Both the position numbers and the translations under genes were made by a program. From assembly GCA_029953675.1 (NCBI GenBank), contig JAMWBK010000001.1, forward strand, positions 1,897,001 to 1,961,000: a DNA stretch of 64,000 bases, in the 5' to 3' direction. The DNA is from Rhodosorus marinus. Its lineage: Eukaryota > Rhodophyta > Stylonematophyceae > Stylonematales > Stylonemataceae. This document shows positions 43,315 to 54,985 of the stretch, piece after piece (within the stretch, counting starts at the first letter, position 1; each line of letters starts with the position of its first letter). The notes under the pieces were generated by a model. It worked only from the letters and a program-made list of their open reading frames with translations. It was not told the DNA's origin and did no database searches.

Positions 43315-46051
43315 CTACGTCTCTCTACGCTCGACCTGGTCTCCAATTCCTAAACTCCCGGCTTTCATCGCCCTGGCTGCAGCTGTTGATTCAGACTCTA
43401 GTGCTCCAGCGGTCCCAGTCAACGCCAAGTCAGCAAAGCTAGCCGCAGCAAAACTTGCGTCGATCGTTGAGGTGCCTTCCTGTGACCCCTGGACGCGACC
43501 TGCTTCGACGTAGTTCTCTTGCTGACCTCCATACGCAGTTCCGCTTCCAGGTTTTGCACGATCCTGATCTCTAGATGAACGCGACCCAGAAACGTTGCTC
43601 CCGCCAATGATCCTTCCGGCTTGGAAGGGAGACGGACTGTACGATCCAAACTTGATTTCCGCTCTAACATCGTCATCATCCCCCTGCATCGTCTTTGGGA
43701 GCTTGACGACGCTACCAGATGGACCAACCTTAGACTTCAGGCTTATCTCTTCCCGCCTCGCGCTAGATCCTGGTGCCTGAGCGCCGTTTTGCCCTTCAGC
43801 ACTGTAGCTCCGCGCAACAGAGTCACTCGCCGGCGGAGGTAACGACCCCCCTCGGCCGTTCCACGACAGCGGATGACCGAGTAGTCTTCCTTGTATGAAC
43901 GGGTGGCATAACGCCTCGCTCGGTGTCCAGCGACGTTGTGGATCAATCTGTTAAAAAAATAAGAGATACAAGAGCCTAAATGAGTACTCGTCTCCTCCGT
44001 CGACTACATTTCCTCTCGACATAATCGAAGCGCGCTATATCGCAAACACCGCACCTGGAGCAAGCCAATGATGAAGTCCGCAAAACACTCCCGGACTGCA
44101 ACATCATGATGTGTAGCTTGAGCTCGATATGGGTAGTCCCTTACGATATCGACAAGCATTTTTCTCGGAAAATATCTGGTCCATGTTCTGTAATCCACGC
44201 CTCGCTCTCGAGCTAGCTGCTCCTCGCTTTTCAAAATAAAAATTGGCTCGCCCGCATCTAACAACAAGAAATACGAAACCGGTCACTCAGCCTCCGCACA
44301 CTACTAGGTATCTCGTCAACAACAAAAAGTGCTTCCCGATACTTACGGGTAGAGATGTTGAAGTAAGTAGGCGCCTTTGCACAGTTGACCAGCATCTCCC
44401 GGGCTGGACAGTCTATCATCTCGATGATTCTGTACACCATGTTCTCCTCACTGTCCCCTGGGAATAGAGGCAAGCCCAGGAACAGTTCTCCTATAATTCA
44501 AGGCATAGCATAGATGACAAATTCTTCAGACGCGGTCTACTCCACTATTCGAACCCTGGTATATTGACGCACCTGCAATGCACCCAAGACTCCACATATC
44601 GATCTTGGCGTCGTATCGCATGCTAAGGAGTACCTCTGGGGAGCGGTAAAACCGGGACTGCACGTATGAGTACACGACTTGATCATCCTGCACAAGAGCA
44701 GCCGAGGATGAGCAAAAAGCTTTAGCGAAGTCATGCATTATCGCGTGAAAAAGAAAAACAAGCCGGTACTGGCCTACCAGACAAGCAGAACCGAAGTCAA
44801 TAACTTTGATGACGGTTGAATTAATGTCTTGCAGTAAAATATTTTCAGGCTTCAGATCGCAATGGATGATTCCAGAACGTTGGAGCACTTCGAGCGTTGT
44901 TAGTATTTGTTTTACAAAACTCAGGAGTAATCCAAGACCTGGTTCCAAAGAGCTACCAAGGTCAGCAACCGTACCAGAAACGGTACAACACCAACACCAT
45001 ACGTCCTCGCTGCAGGAACTCAAAAGCTTACCGAGTCCACGAAACTTGTTCTGCTTGATCAAGTCAAACAAGTTGATGCTCAGCTTCTCGAAGACGAGGC
45101 ATAGGTGGTTGCGAAACTCAAAATGCCCGAGAAGCATAACAATATGCCGCACGTCCTGTGATCACAACAATTTCCGATTGTGAGCCACAGCTCTTCCAGA
45201 AATCTGAGGAAGAGGCCTAGCATCACACTAAAGCGTCAAATCCTCACCTCTGCAGAGTTGTCCCTATGGATTTTCTGTAGAATTTTCACTTCCATCTGCG
45301 CTTGTCTGAAATACGCTGGCGAATTCTTGATGACTTTGATCGCAACACATTGGCCACTTGACAAGTGCCTACACTTCACCACCTAAGATTGAGCAGCGCA
45401 CATAAACAGTCGCTGATTAGTACCTCAGGATAAGGCTCACTCTACCGCCGTTATGCAGCCTAAACACAGGTTGTGGTCGCACCTGGCCAAAAGTTCCCGT
45501 GCCCAGCAACTCAATGACGATGTAATCGTCTCCCTCCGGTGAGCTCAAAACATCATTCGCGTGAAGGATGTAGTCAAAATCTTCGTTGTCGTATCCGTTA
45601 TTTAATACTCCGCTGTCCTTCCTAAAAATGACATGATTTCGTAGACAACCGAGCCCTTGATCAGATCCACAAACCTAAAACAGAATATCCTCATTCACAG
45701 GAACAACAGCAACTTACGTTGTGAGCACCCTCCTAGGATTGGCATCCGTGCTGTAGCGGAACCCCGGACTACATTGTCTGTAAGTATCCAGCAAGTGCAA
45801 AGTGGCCCTAGTCATTTTCTACAATATAGATTAAGACAGGAAGAAATTTGAGACCAATGCACTGCAGTGGATGGCATTCTAGGCCTTGGACGTAAACCTT
45901 CCGACACGCGCTTGCTTACCCGCTCCGTGGACGGTCTGTTTTCACTTCGAAACCCTGTCCGAGGCGCGTACACCTGAAACCTTGGTATCGGTCTACTCGC
46001 CATGTCGGGATCGCTAGGATTCCTGGACGAGCCGTGTCCCGCATGATCCAT
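43315..46051 (-). CDS. YAK1: YAK1-type DYRK protein kinase
   Basis: Ten exons on the minus strand: 45920-46051, 45718-45818, 45483-45621, 45248-45382, 45032-45155, 44778-44938, 44573-44687, 44347-44490, 44055-44257 and 43315-43947; introns 82-107 bp; all phases agree; 628 residues. The family marker Y-R-Q-C-S-P-G-F-R-Y-S then L-N-N-G-Y-D-N precedes the kinase domain (about residues 108-435). Kinase motifs: glycine loop G-T-G-T-F-G, catalytic Lys V-A-I-K, I-I-H-C-D-L-K-P-E-N, D-F-G-S-A-C, and the DYRK activation loop Y-S-Y-V-Q-S-R-F-Y-R-S-P-E, whose second Tyr is autophosphorylated in the family. E-L-F-L-G-L-P-L-F-P-G is typical of YAK1 over other DYRKs. The C-terminal 190 residues are Ser/Ala/Gly-rich. 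YAK1 kinases restrain growth under nutrient stress; that role here is inferred. Confidence 0.92.
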
Positions 46052-48848
46052 AACAATCCGCTCGGCAGCGGAGGGAGGCTCTCCCCCTCCCTACCTAGTC
46101 CTCACTAAGTACCCCTATCAGCGATCCGTCGTCCCAGCTACCTTTTCCCCAGTTCCTTCCCCCCACGCCAGCAAAGAACAACTGCGTAAGACTTCTATTC
46201 TATCCAAAATAAAAACCAGGACATGGCCTTCGCGCTTCTTCCCAAAACGAAAAACAAACTCTCAAACTAGCAGATGGTTCAACGGATCAACCATCCATCT
46301 CACGTCTGGAAACATTCCGCCCTTATAAATTTCCATAAGTTCAAAACCTCGCTCTATCACAAAACCTCGGGTCTCTCTCGTCCAACACAGTACCAGCGCC
46401 TCCTTCCTCCTTCTTGCTCCTCTGAAATCCCAAAAACTATTTTAAAAAACACACCCAAAACGTCTCCAAAACAAAAATTAAACCTCCACCTTTTAACGTC
46501 CTTTGATCATCCTATATACATCCAACCTCCTCAATTCCTTCTCGTCCTCATCCTGCCATTCATCAAAAATCAACCAAACAGCTCTCCAGCAGATGAGCGA
46601 GCCCCTCCCACCCGCCCCCCCCCTTACGTCCCCACCACCAACCTCCCCTCCTTCCACCTCAAAATCTTGTCCAATATCCAACCTTCAGAAAACCATTCCT
46701 TCAAAAAGGAGCTCCCCTCGTCCCCTCTCCCCACCCCCCTCTAACCAAGCGCCTTCCAAAAAAATTGCCCCATCACCAAAAACGTTTCCCGCACCACAGA
46801 CACACCTTATAAACCACTTTTTTGGTTTCTCTCCTTCGCTGCTATCATGTCCATATGCCCAACATGCTCTCCAAATCCTCTAAATCCTCAACATGAATAC
46901 TAAATGAAGTCTATCTTTCTCTAAACAAAACAAATCAAGAAGAAATTTCTCTGTTTATCGTCCAAATATCCTATTTTAATGTTTCCTTTGTTCTAAACTC
47001 CTTAATAGAATCCAAATTAAAGCCCTCCCGCCCCACCCCCTCTTCGAACCCCCCCCCCCCCCCGCCCGCCATAAAATAGCCCCCATAATCCAAAATGAAT
47101 TGAAAAGAAAATCTTCCAGTGTCCCAAAAAACCCTGCAAAACCATTAAAATCGAGATGAGGGAATAGTATCGGGGGTAGTAAATATTCTTCAATTGGTTG
47201 CTGAATAGCAATATTTATTCTTTTTTAGTACGATTTGTGCTTTGTTGATGAATGAAAGGGGGGATAGGCTTTGTTGTTGGATTAGATTTTATTGTTTTAC
47301 TTGAACCCTGAAAGGGGGGGGGATATGTGAAATTGTTGGAGGTGTGGAATGCTGTGTTGTGAAACGATTACCCCTATGGTGACGACGATCTTATTTGTTA
47401 TTTGTCAGTAAAAATTATTTTATGAAGTTATTGTTTGGTTTGGTCACCCACCCCCCTTCCTTATTTGGAGTTTTAGTTCGGGTTCATGAATTTTGGGATG
47501 CAAGTTTCCCGTCCCCTCCCATAGCTGTATTTTGAGGGGTTTGATTTTCTGGCGTTCGTTTCCTTTTTTTTTTCTCACCTTTTTTGGCCAAATCTGGATG
47601 GACGATGAAGATGAGGAGTCGCACATCAGTCCACTTGGCAGATGACTTTTCATCCGTTTCTCTGATGACGATATTGGTTGGTATGACAACTGTCCACCGA
47701 ACAGTTTTGCTTAGGATGGAAGTCGACTTGATCTCGAGGATCTATAGTTGTTGCTAGGAGAAGGTGGAATGCACTTTTCAGGAGAGAAAATCGGTCAGCA
47801 CAGATGTTGGACACTCAAGTTCACATGACAAGCCGATCCCTTCCAGGATGATGTTGGAATCTTGGCGCTCCACGCGAAGTTACAGCGCTAGATCCAAGCC
47901 TAGGGTATCGCCCATCCCAGCTTACTGGTTTTGATACTCTCCGATTGCTCAAGACGGAAAGCTGAATACCGTGGATATCAAAGAAGCGCAGAATCGATGT
48001 CGTCTGCCCCGGAAGCGCAATAGGGACCAACCTGGGAAGCGGACTGGTTGTTCGTCGGCACTAACCGGGATATCACAGACGCGCAGTCTGGATCCGTCCG
48101 ACATCAGATACTCCGGATACAAGCAAGTAGCGAGGGAATCCTTGCTTAGCACTACATCGATGGAATCCTCTCGTTTTACAGGCACCTACCACAGGCCGTT
48201 TAGCTGCTGCGTTACTATGTTGACAGTGGATCCAATGAGGTCGGCTGAACAGAAACAGCAACGAGACCCGGGTTCCCCCTTTGATCTCCACGAGGTGTTT
48301 TCAACGAATCAGAGGTCTGACTCCAGACACCGCCAAAATCAGCACAACTTCGTCACAACTGAAGATCTGTGGACAACAGGCCGAACCCCGATTGCGCGGA
48401 AGAGCAATCCTCGAAAATTCCGAAGAATCCATTCTCCTCACCAGAGACCAAGCTGTTTAAGAAGGTGAAGCAACCATTGGGCTACAGAAAAAAACCGCCA
48501 GCTCTAATTTGGGCAAAATTGTACTGAATGAAAGCAATAACAGACATTCAGTCACACATGAGAATCCAACAAGAACCCCCCCCTGACCAGTCCTTCCTCG
48601 TGAAACACTGCGCTGATTTCCAGTGGAATGCAATGAAATTTATGAGTCTTGTCGCCCATGACAGAACCTTGTAGAAGCAGGAGAGCTTAGCATGCCTGGA
48701 CGCATAAACAAGGAGTAAGAAGCATAGGACCATCGGACCAGATCTTCTGTCTTGCCCTCCGGCTGTCTTAAATGATTAGACAACTAGCCTCCAACTGAGA
48801 GATTGCGATCAGGAAGGGCTTAGCTTGTCACAAGTTGATTCTTCTTTA
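46052..48848. other. Intergenic, no supportable gene
   Basis: YAK1 promoter with pyrimidine-rich tracts (46050-46800), a homopolymer C-run at about 47049-47064, AT-rich sequence to 47450, then mixed sequence. A 165-codon plus-strand frame at 47971-48468 overlaps similarly long minus-strand frames and has no family match. Confidence 0.35.
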
Positions 48849-50346
48849 ATGCTTGCGGTTCGTCGGCTGAGATCAATTGCAAAGATGGTGTCTAATGCTG
48901 TTATTGATTCCCATCTTCATGTCTGGAGGAAGGCCAGTGATGCTGAGTTCCACCCCCATCCGGACCATCCGCCGGTAAGTGAACACTGAAGGGATCTCCG
49001 CGTTGAATCTTCTCAGAGAGATTTCTCTCTGCTGGATCGCTGAAAGTTCTTGGCTCCTTCTGCTTTTTTCTGGATTCAGCCAGAGAACATTCAAGGAGAT
49101 GAGGATTTCCTTCTCTCTGAGATGGAGAAGGCAGGCGTGCAAACCGCTGTCCTCGTCCAGCCGATAGTTTACAAGTTCGACCATGCTTATATTGGCAGTC
49201 TGATCAAGTCCAAACCAACACGTTTCGTGGGCATGGCGCTTGCAAACACTTCGAGTGGCCCCGATGTGGCTCAACAGCAGATGGAAGCGCTGGTCGCAGA
49301 TGGATTTCGAGGTGTTCGCATAAATCCCAACTTGCTCACGAAAGGGGAAACTCTGTCAGGACCAACTACTCAGGCGGTCCTCAGCACCGCGGCGAAGCTG
49401 GATATCCCGGTTGCAATGTTCGTGCAGCCAGTTCACTTCCAAGATCTAAAAGATGTCCTGACAATCTCACCAGGAGCTAAAGTAACTACTCGTCGATGAA
49501 GAAGCACTCCACAGAAGTGACCAGCGCCTCTTCTCACATCATTGCTCCTGCTTTTCCGCAGGTTCTAATCGACCATTTCGGATTCTGCAGACCTGTCGGA
49601 GATGATGACCACTTCCAAATTCTCCTCAACATCCTCGAACAGTTTCCAAACACTTTCCTGAAGACCTCAGCTTTCTTTCGCTGTTCTAACGAGCCATATC
49701 CGTACAAGGTATGTTCTTCAGGTCTTCAACCAGGAACGACCCAAAGCAAGTCTTCTAACGCTTCCGTTTTTCTGACCCAGGATATGTACCCGGTAAGTGC
49801 TCCGGAGGCTATGAACCAAAACCTACAACTAGTCCGTCGCCATCGAAACCATGCTGAGCTAGCTCCCTAGATGGCTCTTGGTCATCTGGAGAGCTTGCTA
49901 CTACAGACGCAAGTTACCTTGTCATTCTGCACGATTGCGTCAGAACGAAGGTCTTGAACATACTAGTCCCAGTGTATCAATGCCTGACTAAACCTCTTTC
50001 GCTTCTGCCTGCTGCTTGTTGTCTGTTGCTTTCTCAGTGGATGAATGTGCTTGTGGAGAAGATCGGAGCAGATCGGATGATGTGGGGAAGTGACTTCCCT
50101 TGGGTATTGGAGCAGGTGAGCCTCGAGCGGAAAGTCGAGCACAATGTCCAGTCGTAGACAGATATCCACAGCATGTGTTTTTTACCGTAGTTTTGTTTTT
50201 GGTTTAACCGACGTCCCCTTTCTTTTACGGTATGGAAGTGTGGATACAAGGAGGCGTTCGACTTCGCCGCATCGATCCCAGGGCTGTCCGAAGAAGACCG
50301 AGAGAAGATACTCGGCGGCACATCGAGCACTCTATTTAACCTGTGA
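48849..50346 (+). CDS. Amidohydrolase family 2 (TIM-barrel metal hydrolase) with a microexon
   Basis: Six exons: 48849-48974, 49080-49481, 49562-49708, 49781-49792, 50038-50115 and 50239-50346, all joined in phase 0, giving 290 residues. The family is the amidohydrolase-2 group, related to 2-pyrone-4,6-dicarboxylate lactonase and uronate-type hydrolases; the substrate is not evident. The first metal motif D-S-H-L-H-V-W is at residues 20-26, a mid-barrel His/Asp block is I-D-H-F-G-F, and the last strand has W-G-S-D-F-P-W. The fourth exon is only 12 nt, coding D-M-Y-P, between a clean acceptor (gacccag) and donor (GTAAGT); it supplies the family's conserved D-x-x-P before W-M-N. Translation could start at residue 1 or at Met13; the first 12 residues are basic and might be a short presequence. 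Confidence 0.87.
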
Positions 50347-50876
50347 ATGACTGTTTCATTGAGGACCTTTTTCCAATGTCCCTGCTGCATCGATGGATTT
50401 TGCGCTTCTGGGGTCATAGTAAAGGCGGAGATGCGTCGCATATTTTGTACATTATTCCTCATTGTGGGCGATCGTATTTTGAGGTTCAAGCCGAGGTTCT
50501 AGGTCTCAACTGCGGACTCGCTCACGATGTCGGTCGCGAGGACTGTTCGAAACTCTTCAGCCAAAGCCCTGAAGAATTGAACAGAAAATCAACCAAACGA
50601 GCCGTTAGAGAGCTTGCCTGGATGGATTGTGGGTGCTGATGAGTAGGGTATGAAAACGGTGTCCCCTTCGGCGTACTCAGTTTTCAACTTCAGGAGCCCC
50701 AACTCGACGGAAAGATCTCCTTTTAAGCAGATCAGCAGTGATCCCACTGGAGCCGCGCATAATCGCCCACCCTGATCGCAGGGCAGAATCCAGCCAAAAA
50801 GGTCACGCGAGTTGAGAGAAGATCGTACTATGTTTGAGGGGTTTGAGGAGAAGAAAAATTAGAATCGATAGCTTAC
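50347..50876. other. Spacer with a possible terminal exon of the minus-strand gene
   Basis: On the minus strand, about 50690-50780 has a frame reading G-W-A-I-M-R-G-S-S-G-I-T-A that resembles the last helix and strand of GNAT acetyltransferases and ends at a stop, but no clean acceptor joins it to the upstream exons. Confidence 0.2.
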
Positions 50877-51472
50877 CTCACATTCGACGATCATTGAGCG
50901 CAAATTGCTTCTCAAGCTTGAATCTCCGCCGTCGAGTTCCGACTCCGTCTTCCCCAGTGAATCTGCCGTTTCCTCCGCAAAGTTGAACCACATCCCGGCG
51001 CAGATCGCTCCCACCAACTTTTCATCACTAAAAAGGGCCCAACAAGAAGGGACGCAGTCTGAGTACCAATCACATAACGAAATAGAAGCTGGCAGGTTGT
51101 CTGTCTCCCTCCCTTACTCAAAGTACTCAGCATCCGGGCGGTCCTGCTAGCTCATCGACAAATCCAAGTTTAAAGACGGCAGTGGCATAGGTTTAGAACT
51201 TCCATCTTCTTAAATAATCAAGCCAGAAAAAAAAACCAATATGTCGATTTTCCCTACCGAGGAGGCTAGCATGATCCCATCCGAACGAAGAAGAATTGCA
51301 TGCTGCACGCCACCGGTGCAAACCTGTTTCCAGAACAAAACGCCCTATGCACTGAGCTAGAACAACCTGACCCGAAGGAAAAAGTTGAGCGCTTACCTGA
51401 GATAGGAACAGAGGCAAAGCCTTTGGCCTTAGCATCATCCTTATTACACCCGTGTGTTTCTGTACGAGCCCT
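50877..51472 (-). CDS. Unresolved multi-exon minus-strand gene, GNAT-like
   Basis: Not resolved into a full model. On the minus strand, 51397-51472 is an exon-like segment with a TTGTAG acceptor and a GTAAGC donor. A second segment, about 51110 down to 50877, is open and coding-like (ending I-V-E-C-E before GTAAGC), with L-V-G-A-I-C-A-G-M-W in the middle, the kind of strand seen in GNAT N-acetyltransferases. Between them, H-R-A-F near 51345 fits an early GNAT helix. The acetyl-CoA loop (RxxGxG/A) is not found, so this may be a decayed gene or I may be missing exons. The call is weak. Confidence 0.25.
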
Positions 51473-53035
51473 CTACAACTATCCTTTCGAAGAAGATAAC
51501 GAAGGCTGCAACCCAAGACCAACCTTTGAAGAAGGCACGAGGAGAGACCTTTATACCCTCTTTCTTTCCGGTGAAGTCCCGCTGCGTACGAACCACCGCG
51601 AAAACCTTTGAAGATGATGACAAAGAAGAGAACGACTCCGATCGGCGTGGATGTGGTAAAGCACCAATAGCTCTAATCCATGAAATGCTCGCCTTCGGTC
51701 TTAAGAAGTAGTGTAGTGCCATAGTGTCGTCCAGACTCGAGGGAATCGCTTTTGGGGTACGTTGAGGACGTTGAGACTTCAAGACTAGAACTTCGAGGGT
51801 CGATTGTGCATGTGTGTGTGTTTGTGCAGGCTCCAAATCGCCAACCCTGGGCGTTGGGTGTTTTTAATGTCGCTGGAACCATCGCTGGAACCTGCGCAGG
51901 ATCGTCTGGATGGGCATGTTGACGGAGAAAACGAGGATCTTCCCCAGTCAAACTGCCGGAGAACCACACTAGCGGAAAATCTCGAATCTCGGCCGTACGA
52001 TCCTCCACACATGGCCAGAAGATCTTCAGTGAACATGAGCAGACGTGCCTTCTGAATTGGTCATCAGACCTTGAACAGTAGAAGGAGAAATAGATGACGG
52101 GCCAACTTCTGATCCCGTTCTATGACTCCACGTTGAACGACGGACCAAACGGAGTCACCTCCATTTGTTCACACACACATTATGCAGGAGTCTATGATGT
52201 ACGCTAGCAGCTAGCTGTTGAACTATTTCCCAAGCCATTGGTGGACCCATGTTAGTAGAGCTCATGTATCGAAAGCGATGACCCCTGAGTCTGTTCTCAG
52301 TTCATGCAACAGCGCGTTTGAGGCCTTGAGGAAAAGATCTCAGAGCTCTATACTTCTCACCGTCCTCTTCCCCCGCAGCTGTGTACATATGTTGCCACTC
52401 TCGAAAACTACAACCAGTTCATATACCATTTTACTTTCGCTACCTGAATGATATTCCTCTTGTGGGCTAGGGATCGGGTGGTGACCGGGATTCTCGTCGC
52501 TTTCCCTCTGCAAAGTGGAATAATGTCCTCAAGGCTTATTTTATTACAGACGCAAAAACCAATTCCAACTATCCTCTGCTACTCACCTCATATCTTCACG
52601 CAGTAAGGACGGGCGAGGACTGTAGACACCTACAGTCCTCGCCCGTCCTTACTGTGTAACCGGTTCGCGTATAGAAGAAACGAAATACAGAAAACCAACG
52701 AAAAAGGAAACAGTCTACACCGCAAATGGTACATTAGCATCCATTAGACTTCCCCGTAAACCAACAGGAAGAAGAACGAGTGGGTTGGGCTCGGTGTGGA
52801 AACCTATTCATCCAGACCTTTCCCCCAGGACTTTCGCGTTTCTCTACCTTGGCACGCGCTTCAAGGAAACTTCAGCCAGCGCCGCTGACCATGTTTGACG
52901 CCTTAGGCCATTCAAGGCAGTTTCAGTTCCAGCGGAGAGGAAACCAGCCAATATGATATTTAAAATAAGCTGGAAGTCGTCACCTGGGTTTTCCACTCTC
53001 CTTCGCTTCCTCTACTGCCCGACGACGGTCTTGCG
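51473..53035. other. Intergenic with a long perfect hairpin
   Basis: Overlapping short frames on both strands without family match. A short CA/TG-repeat tract is near 51810-51830. The hairpin at 52601-52654 is listed separately. Confidence 0.35.
52601..52654. repeat. Perfect inverted repeat, 25-bp arms, 4-nt loop
   Basis: The arm starting cagtaaggacgggcgagg (52601-52625) is followed by acac and then its exact reverse complement (52630-52654). One mismatch further out the pairing resumes for two more bases. GC content of the arms is high, so an RNA from either strand would fold into a very stable stem. Confidence 0.9.
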
Positions 53036-54477
53036 TCAGTACTGAGTGGGGAACGACATTGAAAGAAGTTCCATCTTCGCTACCTCATGATGTTTCACCT
53101 GAGAGTACTTTCTTCTCACGGCAGTTAGTCTCGAGTTGGGTGTACTGCTGGCTACTAAATTGTACATCACTCGAACAGTCTCCATCAGTTCCTCTTCCCT
53201 AAAACCAGTATAGTGCTCGAGCGTCTCGTTCCACACCATCGAGCTGGTCTGTTTACCGCTTAGGTAGCAGGCTGAAGCTGCAAGTTGACTTGGAACAATA
53301 CCGACGAGTCTGTGCGCGATGAACCAGAGAAAAAGGGTCTCTTAGAGAAGTTCTTAAACGCTAACGGTCGCCTCGTAAGTACTAAAGCAGTTCTCACCTG
53401 TACTCCTGCTGAGCGAGCTCTAAGCAATAGGTTGCATAGCTTGCGGACTTTTTGTTACAACCCGCAGCCTTCATGAATCGCGCAAGGAACACGTTTGGCG
53501 AAGGTGTTGTTACATTGAATCCAAGCCTATTAAGGACTGTCGCTTCCATCTTAAGAATCTCTTCTCTCGTATACGCTCGATCGGAGATGTAGACAAAGTC
53601 GTTTGTTTCAGGAGCGTAGATTTCGTGATACTTGCTGGCAATGAGCATCGAGCTCACGCCGACAAGCTGAAGCTTCTGGCGGACGACCTTCTCCGTACTC
53701 AGAAAGCGGTCAACCACATTTACAGTTAGAAAAAGCGTATCCGGAGATAGCTTGAACTTTTGATGTACATCAACGAGCCAGTCTACTAGAATGGATCGCA
53801 TCTTGTCACTCAGATCAGGTTGCTGAGACATGTAGTCTTTTGAAGGTAGATACTTGGCCTCTACTCGCTTCCAGTGATCAAAGATCTCCTTGACGTATTC
53901 AGAACAGGCAAGGTGATCCTGATGGTCATTGGCGTCTATGTCTAGAACATTTCTCAACTTGATTTCGGCCATCCGCTCGTTGAGATCATTGGTAACGCTC
54001 GTTTTGGGCTTTCGGGTCCCGTGGTCGGGTTCTAGGCTCGATTGGTACTGCCTTCGCTGCTCGACTGAGACATCTCTTCGGTTGGGCATTGACCTCAGAG
54101 AGCCTTGACTCGGTTGAGTTCTGCGCAGAGAGGAAGACTTTTCCTGAGGTTTCGAAGCCAGCGGAAGTCGCTGTGCATTCGTCTACAGAAGAAGATGAAC
54201 AGCGCACAACATTCAATTGCATTTTCTTCAAGTGAGCACACGAGGATGCAGGAGTAGCAAAGCGAGCACGTACCGTCTTCTTTTCCTGAGGATACCCGTT
54301 TCCTCCATTGATAACGGCATTGTTGGTGATATCACCAAGAGCTCTCTTGGCCACATTACCACCACCTCGTTGGCTCTGGCGAAGTGTCCGTTTGCCCGGT
54401 AAGACTTCATTGTTCTCGGACGTTCCTTGGTGAGCCGATCGCAACCTCGTTGAGTACCTCCCTCCCCCCGCTTCCAT
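53036..54477 (-). CDS. B-type mitotic cyclin
   Basis: Three exons on the minus strand: 54274-54477, 53398-54182 and 53036-53309, phases agree, giving 420 residues. Cyclin B binds and activates CDK1 for mitosis. The N-terminus holds the destruction-box region, here K-R-A-L-G-D-I-T-N; the usual first Arg is Lys. The two cyclin folds follow: M-R-S-I-L-V-D-W-L-V-D-V-H is the cyclin signature, then D-R-F-L-S, L-I-A-S-K-Y-H-E-I-Y-A-P and F-V-Y-I-S-D (fold 1). Fold 2 has Y-C-L-E-L-A then P-S-Q-L-A-A-S-A-C-Y-L-S, and L-E-H-Y-T-G-F near the end. I chose the ATG at 54477; an in-frame GTG further upstream is not a likely start. The exon 2/3 join (AG + A) restores E-Y-R-L-V-G-I-V-P-S. Confidence 0.92.
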
Positions 54478-54675
54478 TGTAAAACCCGCTCCCGAAACCA
54501 GCGAACGCTTCACTTCCGCTGCGACCTCTCTCCGCCCTACACCGACCTAAGCTGCTCTCCTTTCCTCTGATACCTGGCTAGCTTTGCATGACGGCAACCA
54601 TCTGGTTAAACCTTTTTACTACCACAAATAACCGTTGCGCGAAAACCAAACCACGACTATTGAGTATACTCATGT
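54478..54675. other. Cyclin B upstream region
   Basis: Short promoter-side spacer leading into the tandem repeat at 54676. Confidence 0.3.
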
Positions 54676-54985
54676 AGAGCGCACAAGCTACTCCCCAAAG
54701 ACGATCCCTTTTAACAAGCCCGATATACCAGGCCCAGGCCTTTGCCGAAGTATCCTCCCGCTGCTCTACCAAGCTTATACCCCCCACCCACCAGAATATG
54801 CTGATATCTGTTCTCAAGCGCACATAGCCCAGAGCGCACAAGCTGCTGCCTCGCGACGATCCCCTTTAACAAGCCCGAATACCGGATCCTGGCAAAGTAT
54901 CCTCCCGCTAGCCTGCAAGGCTTATACCTAACCACCCGACCAGAATTTCAGCGTACCCGCTCTAAAGTCCACACAGCCCAGCTTT
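54676..54985 (+). repeat. Two-unit tandem repeat, 155-bp period
   Basis: Units starting agagcgcacaagct at 54676 and at 54831 share most of their length, including aaagtatcctcccgct/gaagtatcctcccgct and gcttatacc. They lie about 200 bp upstream of the cyclin B start, so they may be part of its promoter region. Confidence 0.7.

Noticed and set aside
47971-48468. 165-codon plus-strand frame and overlapping minus-strand frames
   Set aside because: Frames of similar length overlap on both strands, with no family match or splice structure; a retroelement relic was considered but the similarity was too weak.
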